Shown one piece after another: positions 44,556-56,090 of a DNA stretch of 59,258 nt. Made by a program: the position numbers and the translations under genes. Position 1 is the first letter of the stretch, and each line of letters begins with the position of its first letter. The notes under the pieces were generated by a model, which made no database searches, was not told the origin of the DNA, and saw only the letters and a list, made by a program, of their open reading frames with translations. Origin of the DNA: Auxenochlorella pyrenoidosa (lineage: Eukaryota; Chlorophyta; Trebouxiophyceae; Chlorellales; Chlorellaceae); the NCBI GenBank assembly GCA_001430745.1, contig KQ482032.1, forward strand, positions 631,334-690,591, read 5' to 3'.

Positions 44556-47500
44556 ATGCTGCAGGCGGCCACTGCCTGCTGCCGCACGCCGCATTGGAGG
44601 TACGCACCCTCTGCAGTTGCGGACGCTGTTGTGGTCCTCTTGTTGACACGCATGCTTCCAACTATCAGCGTCTGGGATTTCCCGATCTGTCTTCTGGCAT
44701 TGGACTATCCGCTGCCAGGCTTCTGCCAACAGCCTGTGTTCAAGCGCCTCCTGCTGCAGGCTGGAGGGGTTATGCCACTGTCGCAGCAGCAGCAGCCGAT
44801 TCGGCAGAGCCACAGCCCCGGTATTTCCCTTACGGCCCGGAAGAGGTGAGTGGCATTCTCAACAACTGCCTTGCCATGGGGCATGCGTCAGGCTGCGCTA
44901 AGCAGAGGCGGCCCTCATCAGCTGGCGCGATGTGAGGAGGTTGCTCACCCCATCCTGTGTTGTCCGATCATCGAGTAGCTTTGCTCAGCGGATGCACGGC
45001 AAGGATGGTGGTTATCACAGACAGGCACCCCGTGAGTTCGAGGCCATGGCCACCGCATTCTTTCGCTCCAGGAACCCGCTGCCTCTAAACTGCATCCTGA
45101 TCTTTCGTGCAGGTGTCCCTGGACCCAGTCAAGCTGGCCGCGGTTGCCTTCAAGCCCGGGCAGCCCGCCGAGCAGAAGGTCGACCTGCTCGTGCTGGGGG
45201 TGTTTGATGACGCCTTCGAGAGCAGCGAGGGTGAGTCGTGCACCGCGCCGCGATCGTTCTGTGGCTGGCAGTGGCTGCCACACGCTGCCACCTACCGCCA
45301 GGGCTGCTTGCCGCTCCTCACCCCTGCCAGCTCCTCGGCTCCAGCTTGCACGCCCGTTTCCACACACTCCGGCTTTACTATGCCACACCTCCACAGATGA
45401 GAAGAGCAGCAGCATCAAGAGCGAGGAGCTCAAGGCGCTGGATGCCGCGCTGGGCGGCGCGCTGAGCGACATCGTCTCGCTGTACGCGTTCAAGGGCGCC
45501 GCGGTGCGCAGAGCAGGCTTGGGCCTGGGGGGCTGGTGGTGGCATATGCGGCGGCAATGCGCAGCGCTTGCTTTGCCAGCGCAGAAGGTACATTCGCTTG
45601 CAGAAGTCATGCGCCTCAGGCTCAACAACATGCGGCCCGCTTGCTTCACCCAATGCCCCTGCCCTTTCACCCTCCTGCTGCGAGCAGGGCAGCAGCCAGA
45701 CTGTGCGCGTCGGCGGCACCGGCCCCAAGTTTGTCATGCTGGCTGGCCTGGGCAAGGCAGACAAGGTCAAGGTTGTTCCAGGTGAGAGGCTGTCAAGACA
45801 CCTGCGCCTCGCATGCATGTGGCGCGAGGGCACCTTGTCGCGCGCTCATTTTCACATGGGCGGCGAGCCACGCTGTCTGGTGGCAATGAAGCCCTGCCCA
45901 AGCGCTTGCTGGCCACCTGTCGCTCCCCTGCCCTGCAGACTGGGGCGCCTCCCCCTTCCAGACCCTGGGCGCCGCGGTTGCCGCAACAGCCAAGGCGCAC
46001 AAGGCCAAGGCCGTGTCGGTGGCCCTCGTGGGCAGCCCCCTGGCAGGTGAGCACGAGTCGCTGGCAGGGCAGGGCGCGAGCGGAGCACCGGGCAGTCCCT
46101 TGGGTGGACACTCACTGCTGCGGCGCCTTTGAAGTAGTCCTACTGCACTGCACGGTGCCGACCGCGCCGGCCCCCATGGTCCGCCTGCCGCTGCCTGCCT
46201 GCAGAGGTCGACGCAGCCGAGGCGGCCGGCAAGCTGACCAATGGCCTGCTGCTGGGTGCTTACGAGTCCACTCGGTTCAAGACCAAGCCCAACCTGAGCA
46301 GCATGGAGACTGGTGAGCACCTGGCCAGGGGCAGGGCGCCTGGTGCGCACGAGGTACTCACCCTGCAGGCCGACCAACTTTGGGGCTGGCCGGGAAGCAG
46401 TGTGGAGATGCGATGCACGACCCAGCAGCATGCAGTGCGTGGAGCGCGGCGCGCCTGAGTTGCCGCTGGGGCCCCTCCACCCCCCCACCCCTGCAGTCGA
46501 CGTGCTGTTTGGCGGCGACGACGCGGCGGCTGCCATCGAGCGGGGGCGCGCGCTAGCGCTGGGCGCGCTGCTGGCTCGCTACCTGGTGGAGGCGCCCCCC
46601 AACGTGTGCACCCCCACGTGAGCGATGGCAGCACGGTGTCTGGTCAGCCGCTGCTGTGGATGCCAGGAGGGCGCGTGCGGTGGAGAGGGCTGTTCGTGGG
46701 GCATCGCTATGCACACACCCCTCCTGTGGCCCACGACAGCAGGCGCCCGAGGCGCGCGCACGTGATCGGCCAGCAGCAGGTGGTGAGGGTGGCCAGCTTC
46801 CGCACTCAGCTGCCGCCCCGCCCCCCGGTACCCTGCGCAGGCACCTGGCAGAGTCGGCAGCCAAGATTGCTGCCGAGGCCTCGGATGTGATGAAGCTCGA
46901 GGTGAGGGCAACCGGTGTGTGTTCCGTGGATGACGGCCGGGCGTGCAGCCGTGCCGGGAATGGCAGACGCCCCAGCATTGGACTCTGTGTCGAACGCCAA
47001 GGCTGCATGTCGCCACACGTCCGCTGGCGCTGCTGCTGGCACCAGCCACAGCATGGCTTCGGTCGGCCTGCCCTCCCCATCCCCATCCACTCCCATTTGC
47101 GCGTGGATGCGGTGGCGGGGAAGGCGGGCCGCAAGTGTCTGCATGAGGGCTGCTCCGGCTTGCTGCTGCCACACCGACCGGCCCTGCCTGCCACACCCAT
47201 CTCCACAGGTGCTGGAGAAGGCCGAGTGCGAGAAGCTGGGCATGGGGCTGTACCTGGGCGTGGCAGAGGCCTCCCAGGAGCCGCCCAAGTTCATCCACCT
47301 GACGTACACGCCCAAGGGTGGGATGGGGTGGGGCATGGGGGGCCTTGTTGTTCCAGATTCGGATGGCAGCATGCCCTCTGCTGCAGGTGCATGCGGCGCG
47401 CTCTGTGCCGCCAAGCTACAGGAGAGCAAGGCTCGTTGCCTGGCCTGTTCCCCCCCCCCCACCACACACTCTGGTGCTGAACACGGGCGGCAGCCCCCGC

Positions 47501-49941
47501 CTGCCCAGCATCGCCTCAACCGCATGCAGCGCAGCTATTGCAGGCCCAGCCCACAGCTTCAGCCTGCTGCCTCGACCACCTCACACCCTGCCTCGCGTTC
47601 TCCCTGCCTTGCCTCACTGCCCCAGGCGAGGTGAAGAGGAAGGTGGCCATCGTGGGCAAGGGCCTGACCTTTGACTCGGGCGGCTACAACCTCAAGGCCG
47701 GCGCCGGCTCCATGATCGAGATGATGAAGGTGCGGCCGGGGCGCTGCTGGCGGCTGGCTGTCGCTGGCTCGGGTTATGCCGGTGCTTGAGGCCGGCCTGA
47801 TGCCCATGTGCGTTGCCGCTCTGCAGCAGAAGTGCACGCTGCAAGCTGGCCCGTGTGGCACACCCCAGGTGCTCTGCCGTGCCAGCCGGGGCCAACCCCA
47901 TGCCTGATCTCAGCTGCTCGCCCTGCCCCTGCCCCTCTGCCCGGAGCAGTTTGACATGGGCGGCAGCGGCGCCACGCTGGGCGCGGCCAAGGCGGTGTCG
48001 CTTCTGAAGCCCGAGGGCGTGGAGGTGGGCTGCGGGGGCCGGCCGCCTTGCTGGGGGGCGCTGCTCACAGCCGGGCGCTGCCTGCAGCATGCCCGTCTGC
48101 CTGGCAGCCGTGCATGCGCTGGCAAGTCACCTGTGATTGGGGCTGGCAGCTCAAGGCTCCTACCCCCCCCCCCCCCCCCGGGTTCCCTTGCCTGCGTTGC
48201 CGTTCAGGTGCACTTCATTGTGGCCGCCTGCGAGAACATGGTGGACGGCCGCGGCCTGCGCCCGGGAGACATCCTGGTGGCCGCCAACGGCAAGGTGGGG
48301 GACGGGGCAAGGGGCAAGGGGCCGCCGGCTGGGCGGGTGCATGCGCATGTGGTGGGGACGAGCGCGGGCGCTTGCCTGCTGGGCATGGTGCGTTGTGCCG
48401 TGGATGGTCATGCCAGGGCGACAGCCTGCTGCAGCGCTGGCTTCGACCGGCTGGATTCGTGTGTGGGCCGGCAGTTCAGGGCCCAGTCGTGCTGCGCTCA
48501 CCTCTGCCGCTTCGTGCTCCCTGCCCCCTGCCCTCCCCGCCGAGCAGACTGTGGAGGTGAACAACACCGACGCCGAGGGCCGCCTGACGCTGGCGGATGC
48601 GATGCTGTTTGCGCAGAACCAGTGCGGCGTGGGTGAGTGCGGGTCGGGCGGGTGCAGTGCTGGTGCTGCTGCAACAGCAGCGGCGAGTCGAGCTGCTGTT
48701 GAGAGTGAGTACGAAACAGACTTCCAGACTGCTTGCACTCGCACTCGCGAAGCTGCACGCCCTTGTGCATGGCTGCCGGCGCATACGACAGAAGCTGTGG
48801 GTGTGCACCCGCATGGCCGCCCCTCCGCCGCTGCTGCGTTTCCTCACCCGCTGCGCCTGCCCTTTCCGCCTTTGCAGAGGCGATTGTGGACATTGCCACC
48901 CTCACCGGCGCCTGCATGATTGCGCTGGGTGACAGCGTGGCGGGGCTGTTCACCCCCAGCGACGACATGGCGGCCTCGCTCAGCGCAGCCGCCAAGCAGG
49001 CCGGTCAGTCTGGGTGCGGGCTGGGAGGCAAGCCCTACGACTTGCGCTGCCCCGTGCTGGTGGTCGGGGGAGACCTGCCACGGAAAGGCCCTTCAGAAGA
49101 GCAAGCTTGCGCAGTACTCCAGTGCCGGGCAGGGGCACGGCAGGGCCTCGACAACCCCTGCTTTGCTGAACTCTCACCCCAGCCGTTGCGCCCTGTGCCT
49201 TGGAACCTGCGCAGGCGAGAAGGTGTGGCGCATGCCCATGGAGGAGGGCTATGCAGACCAGCTCAAGAGGTGGGTGGCCCAGGGGGGGCCACGGGTGGGC
49301 GCCAGCGCGGCCCGCATGTACAGCAATGCAAGGGGCAGGCAAGCTTGCCCGCGGGACGGGGGGCGCTGGCAGTGGCAAGCCCACTGCAGGCGGCTGCGCG
49401 CGGCTGCCCCGCAACGAACTTGGCGCCCGCACCTGCTGACCTTGCCGACCTGCACCCCTGCCGCCCCGCCTGCAGCTCTGTGGCCGACATCAAGAACACG
49501 GGCACCCGGCTGGGCGGCGCCATCACTGCCGCCCTCTTCCTCAAGGAGTTTGTCAAGACGGACAAGGTGGGGCGGGGTGTGCCTGCGTGGGTGTGGATGG
49601 GGTGGGGGTTGGGAGAGGGCTGGGGTGGCCGTGGGCAGGGGGCCGCTGCCTTGTGTGTATGGGTGTTTGGAGGGGGCCAGTCCTGCGCCCAAGAGCAGCC
49701 GCCTGGCCCAAAAGCGGCCGCCTGGCTGCGGGCCCCCCGAGCAGCGGAGCGGGGCAACCGGCCAGCGTGGGTGGGCAGGCGTGCTCCAAGCCTTCGCCGC
49801 ACCCCGCCCCCGCCCGTCTCCCCGCAGGTGCAGTGGAGCCACATCGACATTGCGGGCCCGGCCTGGCGGGACAAGGACGGCGGCGCCACCGGCTTTGGCG
49901 CGCAGCTGCTGGCAGAGTGGGCGGCCGCGCAGGGCCGCTGA
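44556..49941 (+). CDS. LAP: Leucyl aminopeptidase, peptidase family M17, organelle-targeted, 18 exons
   Basis: Exons 44556-44599, 44719-44845, 45113-45230, 45397-45503, 45688-45781, 45939-46046, 46205-46312, 46497-46617, 46841-46901, 47209-47317, 47626-47729, 47950-48024, 48208-48294, 48548-48632, 48878-49003, 49215-49269, 49476-49566 and 49828-49941, giving 577 residues. The first two exons encode an Ala/Arg/Cys-rich presequence ([19 protein letters not shown]) ending near [19 protein letters not shown]. The catalytic domain has the metal and active-site set: [14 protein letters not shown] (Lys and Asp), [45 protein letters not shown] (the M17 signature, with Asp, Glu and Arg) and [14 protein letters not shown]. 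LAPs are hexameric two-metal enzymes that release N-terminal residues; the plant neutral forms are plastidial or mitochondrial and act in protein turnover and defence. Phases close exactly at the stop after WAAAQGR. Confidence 0.95.
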
Positions 49942-51091
49942 GGGGGAACTGCACCCCTGCGGGTGCCTGCGGGTGCTCCTGTGACTCTGCCCAGCGGCCT
50001 GCAGCATGGCAGGAGCCATCGATGCCGCCCTTGTGCTATCTCAATGCACCGCATGCCGCCACTTCCCCTTTCCTTTGTACCAGCCCTTTGCAGCACCACC
50101 ATCCGTTACTGACATGCCCCCTGCTTCAGCCTCGATATCTCTGACTCTCCTTCCCTGCCTGGGCAGTCACCAGCTGGGGCACTGACTTTTTCCCTGCCGC
50201 CTCCTTTCATTTCATACGGCCTCTGCCTGCGTGCCTCGAGTGAAAGCGAGCCTGTGTCTGCACGTCGTCTTTTGCTGCGCTTACAGTTTTTCTTTGTAAG
50301 GCGGCAATCCAGAGGCGCTCTGAAGGTCTGTGAAGAGGCAGGCGTGGGCGTGCTGTGGATACACAGGGGAAGGTGAGTTGAGGCCCATGGAGAGTGATGA
50401 GTTATGTGGGGAAAGAATGCATGGGTTGATGACAGATGACAAGACATGGTGGTGTGTGTTGGAGCTTCAGGACAAGGTGCCCTGCTCTCAAAGATGGTAG
50501 CGGTCAGCAGGCGACGCTGGCGGCGGGTTGGGTTTCTGGTGGACCCAGTGCATGGCAGGAGCAAGGAGCCATGGCAGAGGGCATGCTGCGGTGCAGCGGG
50601 AAAGGGGGGCGGATGGGGATGCGCAAGGGCGGGGGCTGTACAGCTTGCGCTGGAGCGGTGGCGGCCAGCTTCTGCGGCACGCAGCGGTGACTGCGCCAAA
50701 CAGAATAGTTGAGATGGGCAGGGCAAAGGGGCATGGACATGCACAGGACATGGGAGGTATGTACAAGCAAGACATCAGTGCATGGAGACAAATGAGAGGG
50801 TGCAGATGGCCTGAACAGAGTGAGGCGTATGCAGGCATAGAAGGGAAGTGACCGTGCAAAGGGGAGAGTGGCCGCCGAAAGGGTGACGGGGTAGGCACAG
50901 CGGTCGGTGTAAATGCAAGGACAGTGTGGAAGCTGGGTACAAGTTGGCGTGAGGCGAGCAAGTGTGCGGAAAGTGACAAGTGCATCATGAGTGCAATGAA
51001 AAACTGCGGGGCACGCTGCGCACCCAGCACAGGAGAGAGTCTGTTGCGCTGCAAAAAGTGGGCATGTGGTTGTGGTAAGCCTGCAGCCGGC
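49942..51091. other. Convergent intergenic stretch (LAP 3' / GATA 3')
   Basis: 1.15 kb containing the LAP 3' UTR with TGTAA at 50295-50299 (354 nt after the stop) and the GATA-gene 3' UTR. The part at 50300-51060 is G-rich on the plus strand, as a minus-strand UTR would be C-rich. No gene was recognised. Confidence 0.5.
50295..50299 (+). terminator. TGTAA polyadenylation-type signal for LAP
   Basis: TGTAA 354 nt after the LAP stop, the only plus-strand copy noticed in the expected interval. Confidence 0.45.
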
Positions 51092-53452
51092 TCAGCTCTC
51101 CAGCCCCGCCAGCTTGACCACGCCCTGCATCAGGCTGACGGCAGCGGTGACCTGCCCCTGCCGCACCATGAGCGCCACCAGGCGCGCCTGCCGCTCCGCC
51201 TGGGCCTGCATCGTGTGCGCCGCCAGGAAGCGCCCCACCAGCTCCGCCGTGAGGCCTGCACCCGCCCCCTCTGAAGTGGCGCTCGCCTCAATCAGCAGTT
51301 GGTACAGGCCCACCGCATCGTCTGCCGCGGCATTTGACGCAGCGCCGGCCCCTGCCCCCTGCCCCTGGTCCAGGGCTGCAGCCAGGAAGCGCGCCGCAGA
51401 GGGCTTGTCGCTGGCTGCTTTGGCTGCCGTGGGTGGGGGCTCGCGCTCTGCCGGCGTGACGGGGGGGCCCCGTGCCGGCACGCTGGGCTGGGCAGCCCTC
51501 GCTGCGCCAGCAGGGGCCGCCATGGTAGGCCCTGCCGCAAGCTCTGCCGCAACCGGGCCGGGCTGCGCCCCTGCTGCCCCTGCTGCAGCATCAATCTGCG
51601 CTGCCTGCGCAACCCTCAGCTCATCAGACTCTGTCAGCACCAGCAGGGCGGCCGCCGCCTCTGCGGCAGTTGGTGTGTCAAGTGGCGCTCGTGCCAGGCG
51701 GGGCACCAGCGCCGCAGCGCCTGCCGGGGCAGCGGTGCGCGCTTGTGGCTGGCGCGCACGGCGTGTGGGGCGGGCGTGCTGCGGGCTGGGCTCCTTTGAG
51801 GTCGCGTCGTCTGCACAGCAAAGGGACGGAGTTGGGGGAGGGAGGGTGAGTGGCGCCTGGCCTGATCAACCATGAGGCGGGCACAGCGGCCGCGCACAGG
51901 GACCCTGCGCTGCCCTCCCTGCTGTCTCCGCGGTGGTTGACCTGACAGGCCGCCCAAACCTCACCGATGCCCTCCTCTCGCGCGCTCTTGAAGGAGTACG
52001 CCTGGATGCTGCTGCTGCCGCTGCTGGAGATGGAAGCTGGGGACAGGCCGCCATGCGCCGAGCGCGGCGTGGCCTGCACACCGGAACAGCATGGATTTCA
52101 GCCGTGGAGGGTGGCGGCGAGGTGTGTGGGCCAGACAGAATGGTGGGACAAGGGCATGCTGCAGTAAGGTTGTGGGGGTGACAAGAGGGTGTGGCGGGGG
52201 ACACCCCAGGGTGCCCACCTGCTTGCGCCGCTTGTGGCCGCTGCCGGGCGAGGGGCTTGGAGAGGGTGTGGGCGCGCCCGGCGGCGCTGCCACTGCTGCC
52301 GCCACCGCCGCTGCGCCGCCCAGTGGCAGCTGGCAACGCGCCGTGCATGCCTCGCACTGGTGCAGCCCGCAGGGCCCAGCCACCCGCTCGCCGCCCTGCT
52401 GCCCGCAGCCTGGGCAGGCCCAGGGCTGCCCTGCCGCGGCGGCTGCAGCGGCGCGGCCTTGCGCCACCGCCACTACCTGGGCGGCCGCCCACATGGGGTG
52501 GTCCCGAATTGCGGGCGGGAGGCGCAGGAAGCGGCGGTGCATGGAGTCTGCATCCATGGGCAGCCTCCCCTTGATCAGCTTGACCCCGCAAGAGTTGCAG
52601 AGCAGGCCCTGGGAGCGCCACTGCAGGGCAGGGGAGCCGGTGGTGGCGCAAGTGTCAGAGGGTCCAGGAGGGACCAGGAGTACAGGTGGCAGCCAGCAGT
52701 CACTGGGCAGGACCGCAGATCGGCACGAAGACAGTCGACGCCCTCCCGTGCCCGCCACCCGGGTCCAGGCAGCACCAAGCCCGGCTGCACCCAATAACCC
52801 AAAACCGACCTGAGTGGTGGACGTGGTGCCGCACTCGATGCAGATGCGGCCCAGCGTCTTGCTCAGCTGCTTGACGGGGCGTCGCCCTGCAGGCGGGGCA
52901 CCACCGCCGGCAGGGCTGCGTGGCGAGCGGCCCGCCTGCCGCGGCGAGCTGCCTGCCTGCTTTGCCGCTGCCGCACGCTGCACCATTGACAGATCCAGGC
53001 CCAGACTGCCGCTGTCAACAAAGCTGGGAGGCCGTGGCGGGCGGTGCTTGCCACCGGCACCCTGCCGCGGCGGCGGCGAGCGCGGGTCTGTGCCAACCCC
53101 AACATCTGCATCGGCCGGACGTGGCCGCTTGCCGCCCACTGGCTGCGTGGCAGCTGCGATGGCCTCTTGCAGAGCCCTGCCGTCATCATCACCTGCCTCC
53201 ACAGCGCCAGGAGCGGCAAAGGGAGATTCCTCTATGCGGAACGGCACCGGCGGCGCTGCTGCTCGTGCTGCAGACGGGAGCAAGAGAACAGGAGCGGGCA
53301 ACAGCGCAGGTGAAGGGATATGGCTCCTGAGCGTGTACGTGCCATGAACTGCACGGTAGTGACAGAAAGACAAACATCGCTCCGATGTTGAGATGCACGC
53401 GAAGAACAGTCCCAGTTCATCCTCGCGCTCCTCGCTCACTTGAGTCCGACAT
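51092..53452 (-). CDS. GATA-type zinc-finger transcription factor
   Basis: Exons 53440-53452 (13 nt), 52810-53267, 52219-52620, 51965-52073 and 51092-51810 sum to 1701 nt, 566 residues, with matching phases. The finger is CIECGTTSTTQ joined by splicing to WRSQGLLCNSCGVKLIKG: the C-X2-C-X18-C-X2-C GATA finger, preceded by Arg/Pro/Ser-rich sequence. GATA factors bind WGATAR sites in the nucleus; in plants and algae they respond to light and nitrogen. A second cysteine cluster, WACPGCGQQGG...CGLHQCEACTARC, lies about 70 residues after the finger and could be another zinc site. The C-terminal half is Ala/Pro/Gln-rich, ending in a predicted helical region (GLTAELVGRFLAAHTMQAQA). The first exon, MSDS plus one base, is inferred from a good donor (A|GTGAGC) and acceptor; a longer reading through the intron from 53439 would need a GTG start. 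Confidence 0.82.
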
Positions 53453-53836
53453 TATGTGCAGACCGCTGGTTTGGACAAAGGTCTCGGCAAGGACAGATTG
53501 CCTGCGGGAAACCGGTCGCTCCTCCTCCCTCTGCCAGCACGGCCCGGCGCCGCGGATTCCGCGCTCAAGCTTGGTGGGACAGTCTAAGAGTACAAGGATC
53601 TGCGTTTGCTAGCCCTGTCAGGTCGCATTCGCCGCAGCAGGGCGCAGCAGGCTTCTCTCACAGCACGGCCCCTCTGCTCCTGGTGAGCCGGCTCGAGTGG
53701 CAGTCGAACCCGAAATAGGTGTTTTGCCCCATCAGTCTTCGGCGTCCACTCACACTGAAAGCCTCCACCCACCAAAACCCCAGTGAGCTCGGAATACTCC
53801 TTCTGTGGCCCCGTCGACTCTCTAGGCACGCAAATA
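53453..53836. promoter_or_regulatory. Divergent promoter region GATA / PLAC8
   Basis: 384 bp between two start codons, containing both promoters. No specific element identified. Confidence 0.4.
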
Positions 53837-55762
53837 ATGTCGGAAAAGCAGCACCGGGAGTTTAGCTCTGAGGTCAGTCGCCAGTGATGCAGCGCGTGCC
53901 GCCGCCCAGCGTCACCGTGTGCATCGGATGCGGCACGTGACTCGGCAAGGGAATGTTGGGGTGTTGTGCTGCCACCTTACACCTACCTTCCACGGCCCCC
54001 CCTCATCGCGCCCTTCCTCCAGGCCAGAGCTCAGGCACCCACGTTGCCCACGCTGCAGCAGGCCAGCGCCTCCCAGGATGCCCGCAGCAGCGACGCTGTG
54101 GGCGACAAGGGCGGGCAGGTGCTGACACCGCGCGAACAGGGCACGCTGGACACCTCGGACGAGCCCATGCACCACTGGGGGTGAGCGCAGTCTGTGGAGG
54201 CCTGCATTCTGCCATTTGCCCAGACCGAGCTGCTGCCAGTGTGCTTCTGGGCGGTGATGGCAGAGGCCGGCGGTGCGCACATGCGCACGGCTTTGCCCGT
54301 CCCACCCCACCACAGGGAGAAGGACACGTTCTCACACTCGTGAGACAGTGGGGCTCAAGCCCTCCTGATTGCGGTCCACTGACGGCAGCCCAGGGCACAA
54401 GCATCCTCATGGAGCGGCTGCCTGCCCCATGCGCAAAGCTGTTGCCGGCAGTTTTGCACCCAAGTTTGCCCTGCGGTCTACAAATCCTTGCCATCTGTAG
54501 GTGGTCTCCTAATTGTCTGCGCCTGCATGGCCTTGCAGAACCCTCCACCCTGCGGTCTCCGCGACTGTTCTCGTGCCACTGCAGTTTTTCCCGACTGCAA
54601 GGTTGTGATGCAACTGATGCTTAGTATTCCAGGCATGCTGCATTGAGGGAGCACTGGACGTGCAGAGAGATGTGTGGGATGGGCAAAATAGGACGCTGCA
54701 TGAATCAAAGCAGCGCCAAGCACAGATGCACGACACCTGGCCCCTGCCAGCTGGCTGGCGCCGACATGGCCGCGTCTCAAAATTGGCGGTATGTTCTGTG
54801 ACCTCTGCATCTCATCGAGCTTGCAACGCACAATACGTGAAGGGATATCGCCTCCAGCTCCATTCGCAGACTCCGACTCCATGGCAGCAGACCAGAAGCC
54901 CCTTGTTGGCCCTCGCAGTACCCGGCAGCAGCCGCCCGATGTTAAAAAAGACTGGATCTCTAGCTGGATGGGTGAGCGAGACGCTCGAGAGGCCCTGCTG
55001 GGCGCTGTCGAATTCCCCGACCTGCGCTCAATTTGCCGCCGCCACGCCGCCCCCCATTTGCAGGCTGTGGCATCAGCTTGGACATACTCTGCGTCGGCTG
55101 CTGGTGCCCATGCATGCTGTATGCGCACAACGTTGCACAGCTTCGAGGCGAACCACGCTTCTCGTGAGTGCCGCCCAGGCTCCCGCCACAGCAGCCTTCA
55201 TGCAGCATTCCTGACATTCAGCATAACCACGCCACAACACACGCACGCCACGCTTAAACCTTTCGCATCCCAATCCCGTCACCTTGCCTGCAGGATCTCC
55301 ACGTGCCTCACATACTTGAGCATTCCGCTGGCGGCGGCCGCGGCCGTTGGCCTGGCAAGCACAGCGGCACCCGGCGCCCTGGCAGCCATCCAGCTGGCAG
55401 GCTTGGCGCTGCAGCGTGTTGTGTTGGCCTCTTATGCCTCCCCCACCCGGGGTGAGCTGCGACAGGCGGAGGGCATCCCTGGCAGCGCAGCAGCCGACTG
55501 GGCGCTGTGGTGCCTGCTGCCGCAATGCATGCTGTGCCAAGAGGCCGCCCAGCTGGCAGACTGGCAGCAGCGCGGCGCAGCACCGCGCAGCAGCAGCTGC
55601 AGCAGCAAGGGCGGCGCCCTGCGGGCGCCGCTGCAGCAGCTTGTCGAGTGCCATAGGCAGGCACACAGGGAGCGGGATGCGCCACGCTCCCCTGGCGGCT
55701 ATGCTGCTCTGCACGCAGGAGCGCTGCCACGCGAGCAGTTTGTGACAGCTGTGAGCGCATGA
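53837..55762 (+). CDS. PLAC8-family (cysteine-rich membrane) protein
   Basis: Exons 53837-53872, 54023-54180, 54820-54971, 55064-55163 and 55294-55762 total 915 nt, 304 residues. The N-terminal ~115 residues are hydrophilic (MSEKQHREFSSE, then a Gln/Ser/Thr-rich segment). The PLAC8 domain starts at DWISSWMGCGISLDILCVGC and continues WCPCMLYAHNVAQLRGEPRF, giving the C-x-x-C-W-C-P-C type cluster. A hydrophobic stretch, PLAAAAAVGLASTAAPGALA, follows, then the second cysteine block DWALWCLLPQCMLCQEAAQL, the usual C-x-x-P-x-C-x-x-x-Q-E-x-x-x-L ending. Plant members (PCR and FWL/CNR proteins) affect heavy-metal transport or organ size at the plasma membrane. The C-terminal extension of about 65 residues is Ser/Arg-rich. 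The junction 54180/54820 is the weakest; the Met at 54881 is an alternative start. Confidence 0.75.
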
Positions 55763-56090
55763 ATAGGCATCGAGCAGCTCGTGCTGCGAGCAGCCTACGC
55801 CCTGAGCCCAAGGGCGATGCCCTGACACCCAGCACAGAACTTCTGTAAAAGCATTTTCCTCTGCACACTTGCTTCCCTGAGTTGTACCAGCCTCCCGATG
55901 TTTGTTTGCACTGATGCCACCCTGACTCAACGCCATGATGCAGGATCGATGCCCATCCCTCTCATTCATACATTCAAACTCCAATGGAAACACCGATGAA
56001 ATATGAGCAGGCACAACAGAGGGGCAGGAGGGAAGGATTTGAGGAAACTCTGGACGAAGCCGCTCATCCAGACTAGCACAAAGGAGATCA
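55763..56090. other. Convergent gap PLAC8 3' / copy C 3'
   Basis: 328 bp, relatively AT-richer, holding two 3' UTRs; TGTAA at 55844-55848 fits the PLAC8 gene. No gene. Confidence 0.5.
55844..55848 (+). terminator. TGTAA polyadenylation-type signal for the PLAC8 gene
   Basis: TGTAA about 85 nt after the stop, optimal spacing. Confidence 0.55.

Noticed and set aside
50436..51054. Open frames on both strands between LAP and GATA
   Set aside because: Low-complexity, mutually overlapping, no recognisable domain or matching splice sites; consistent with UTR and intergenic DNA.
51961..53439. 492-residue single open frame on the minus strand as the whole GATA protein
   Set aside because: It reads through the introns at 53268-53439, 52621-52809 and 52074-52218, starts with GTG, and separates the GATA half-fingers with intron sequence.
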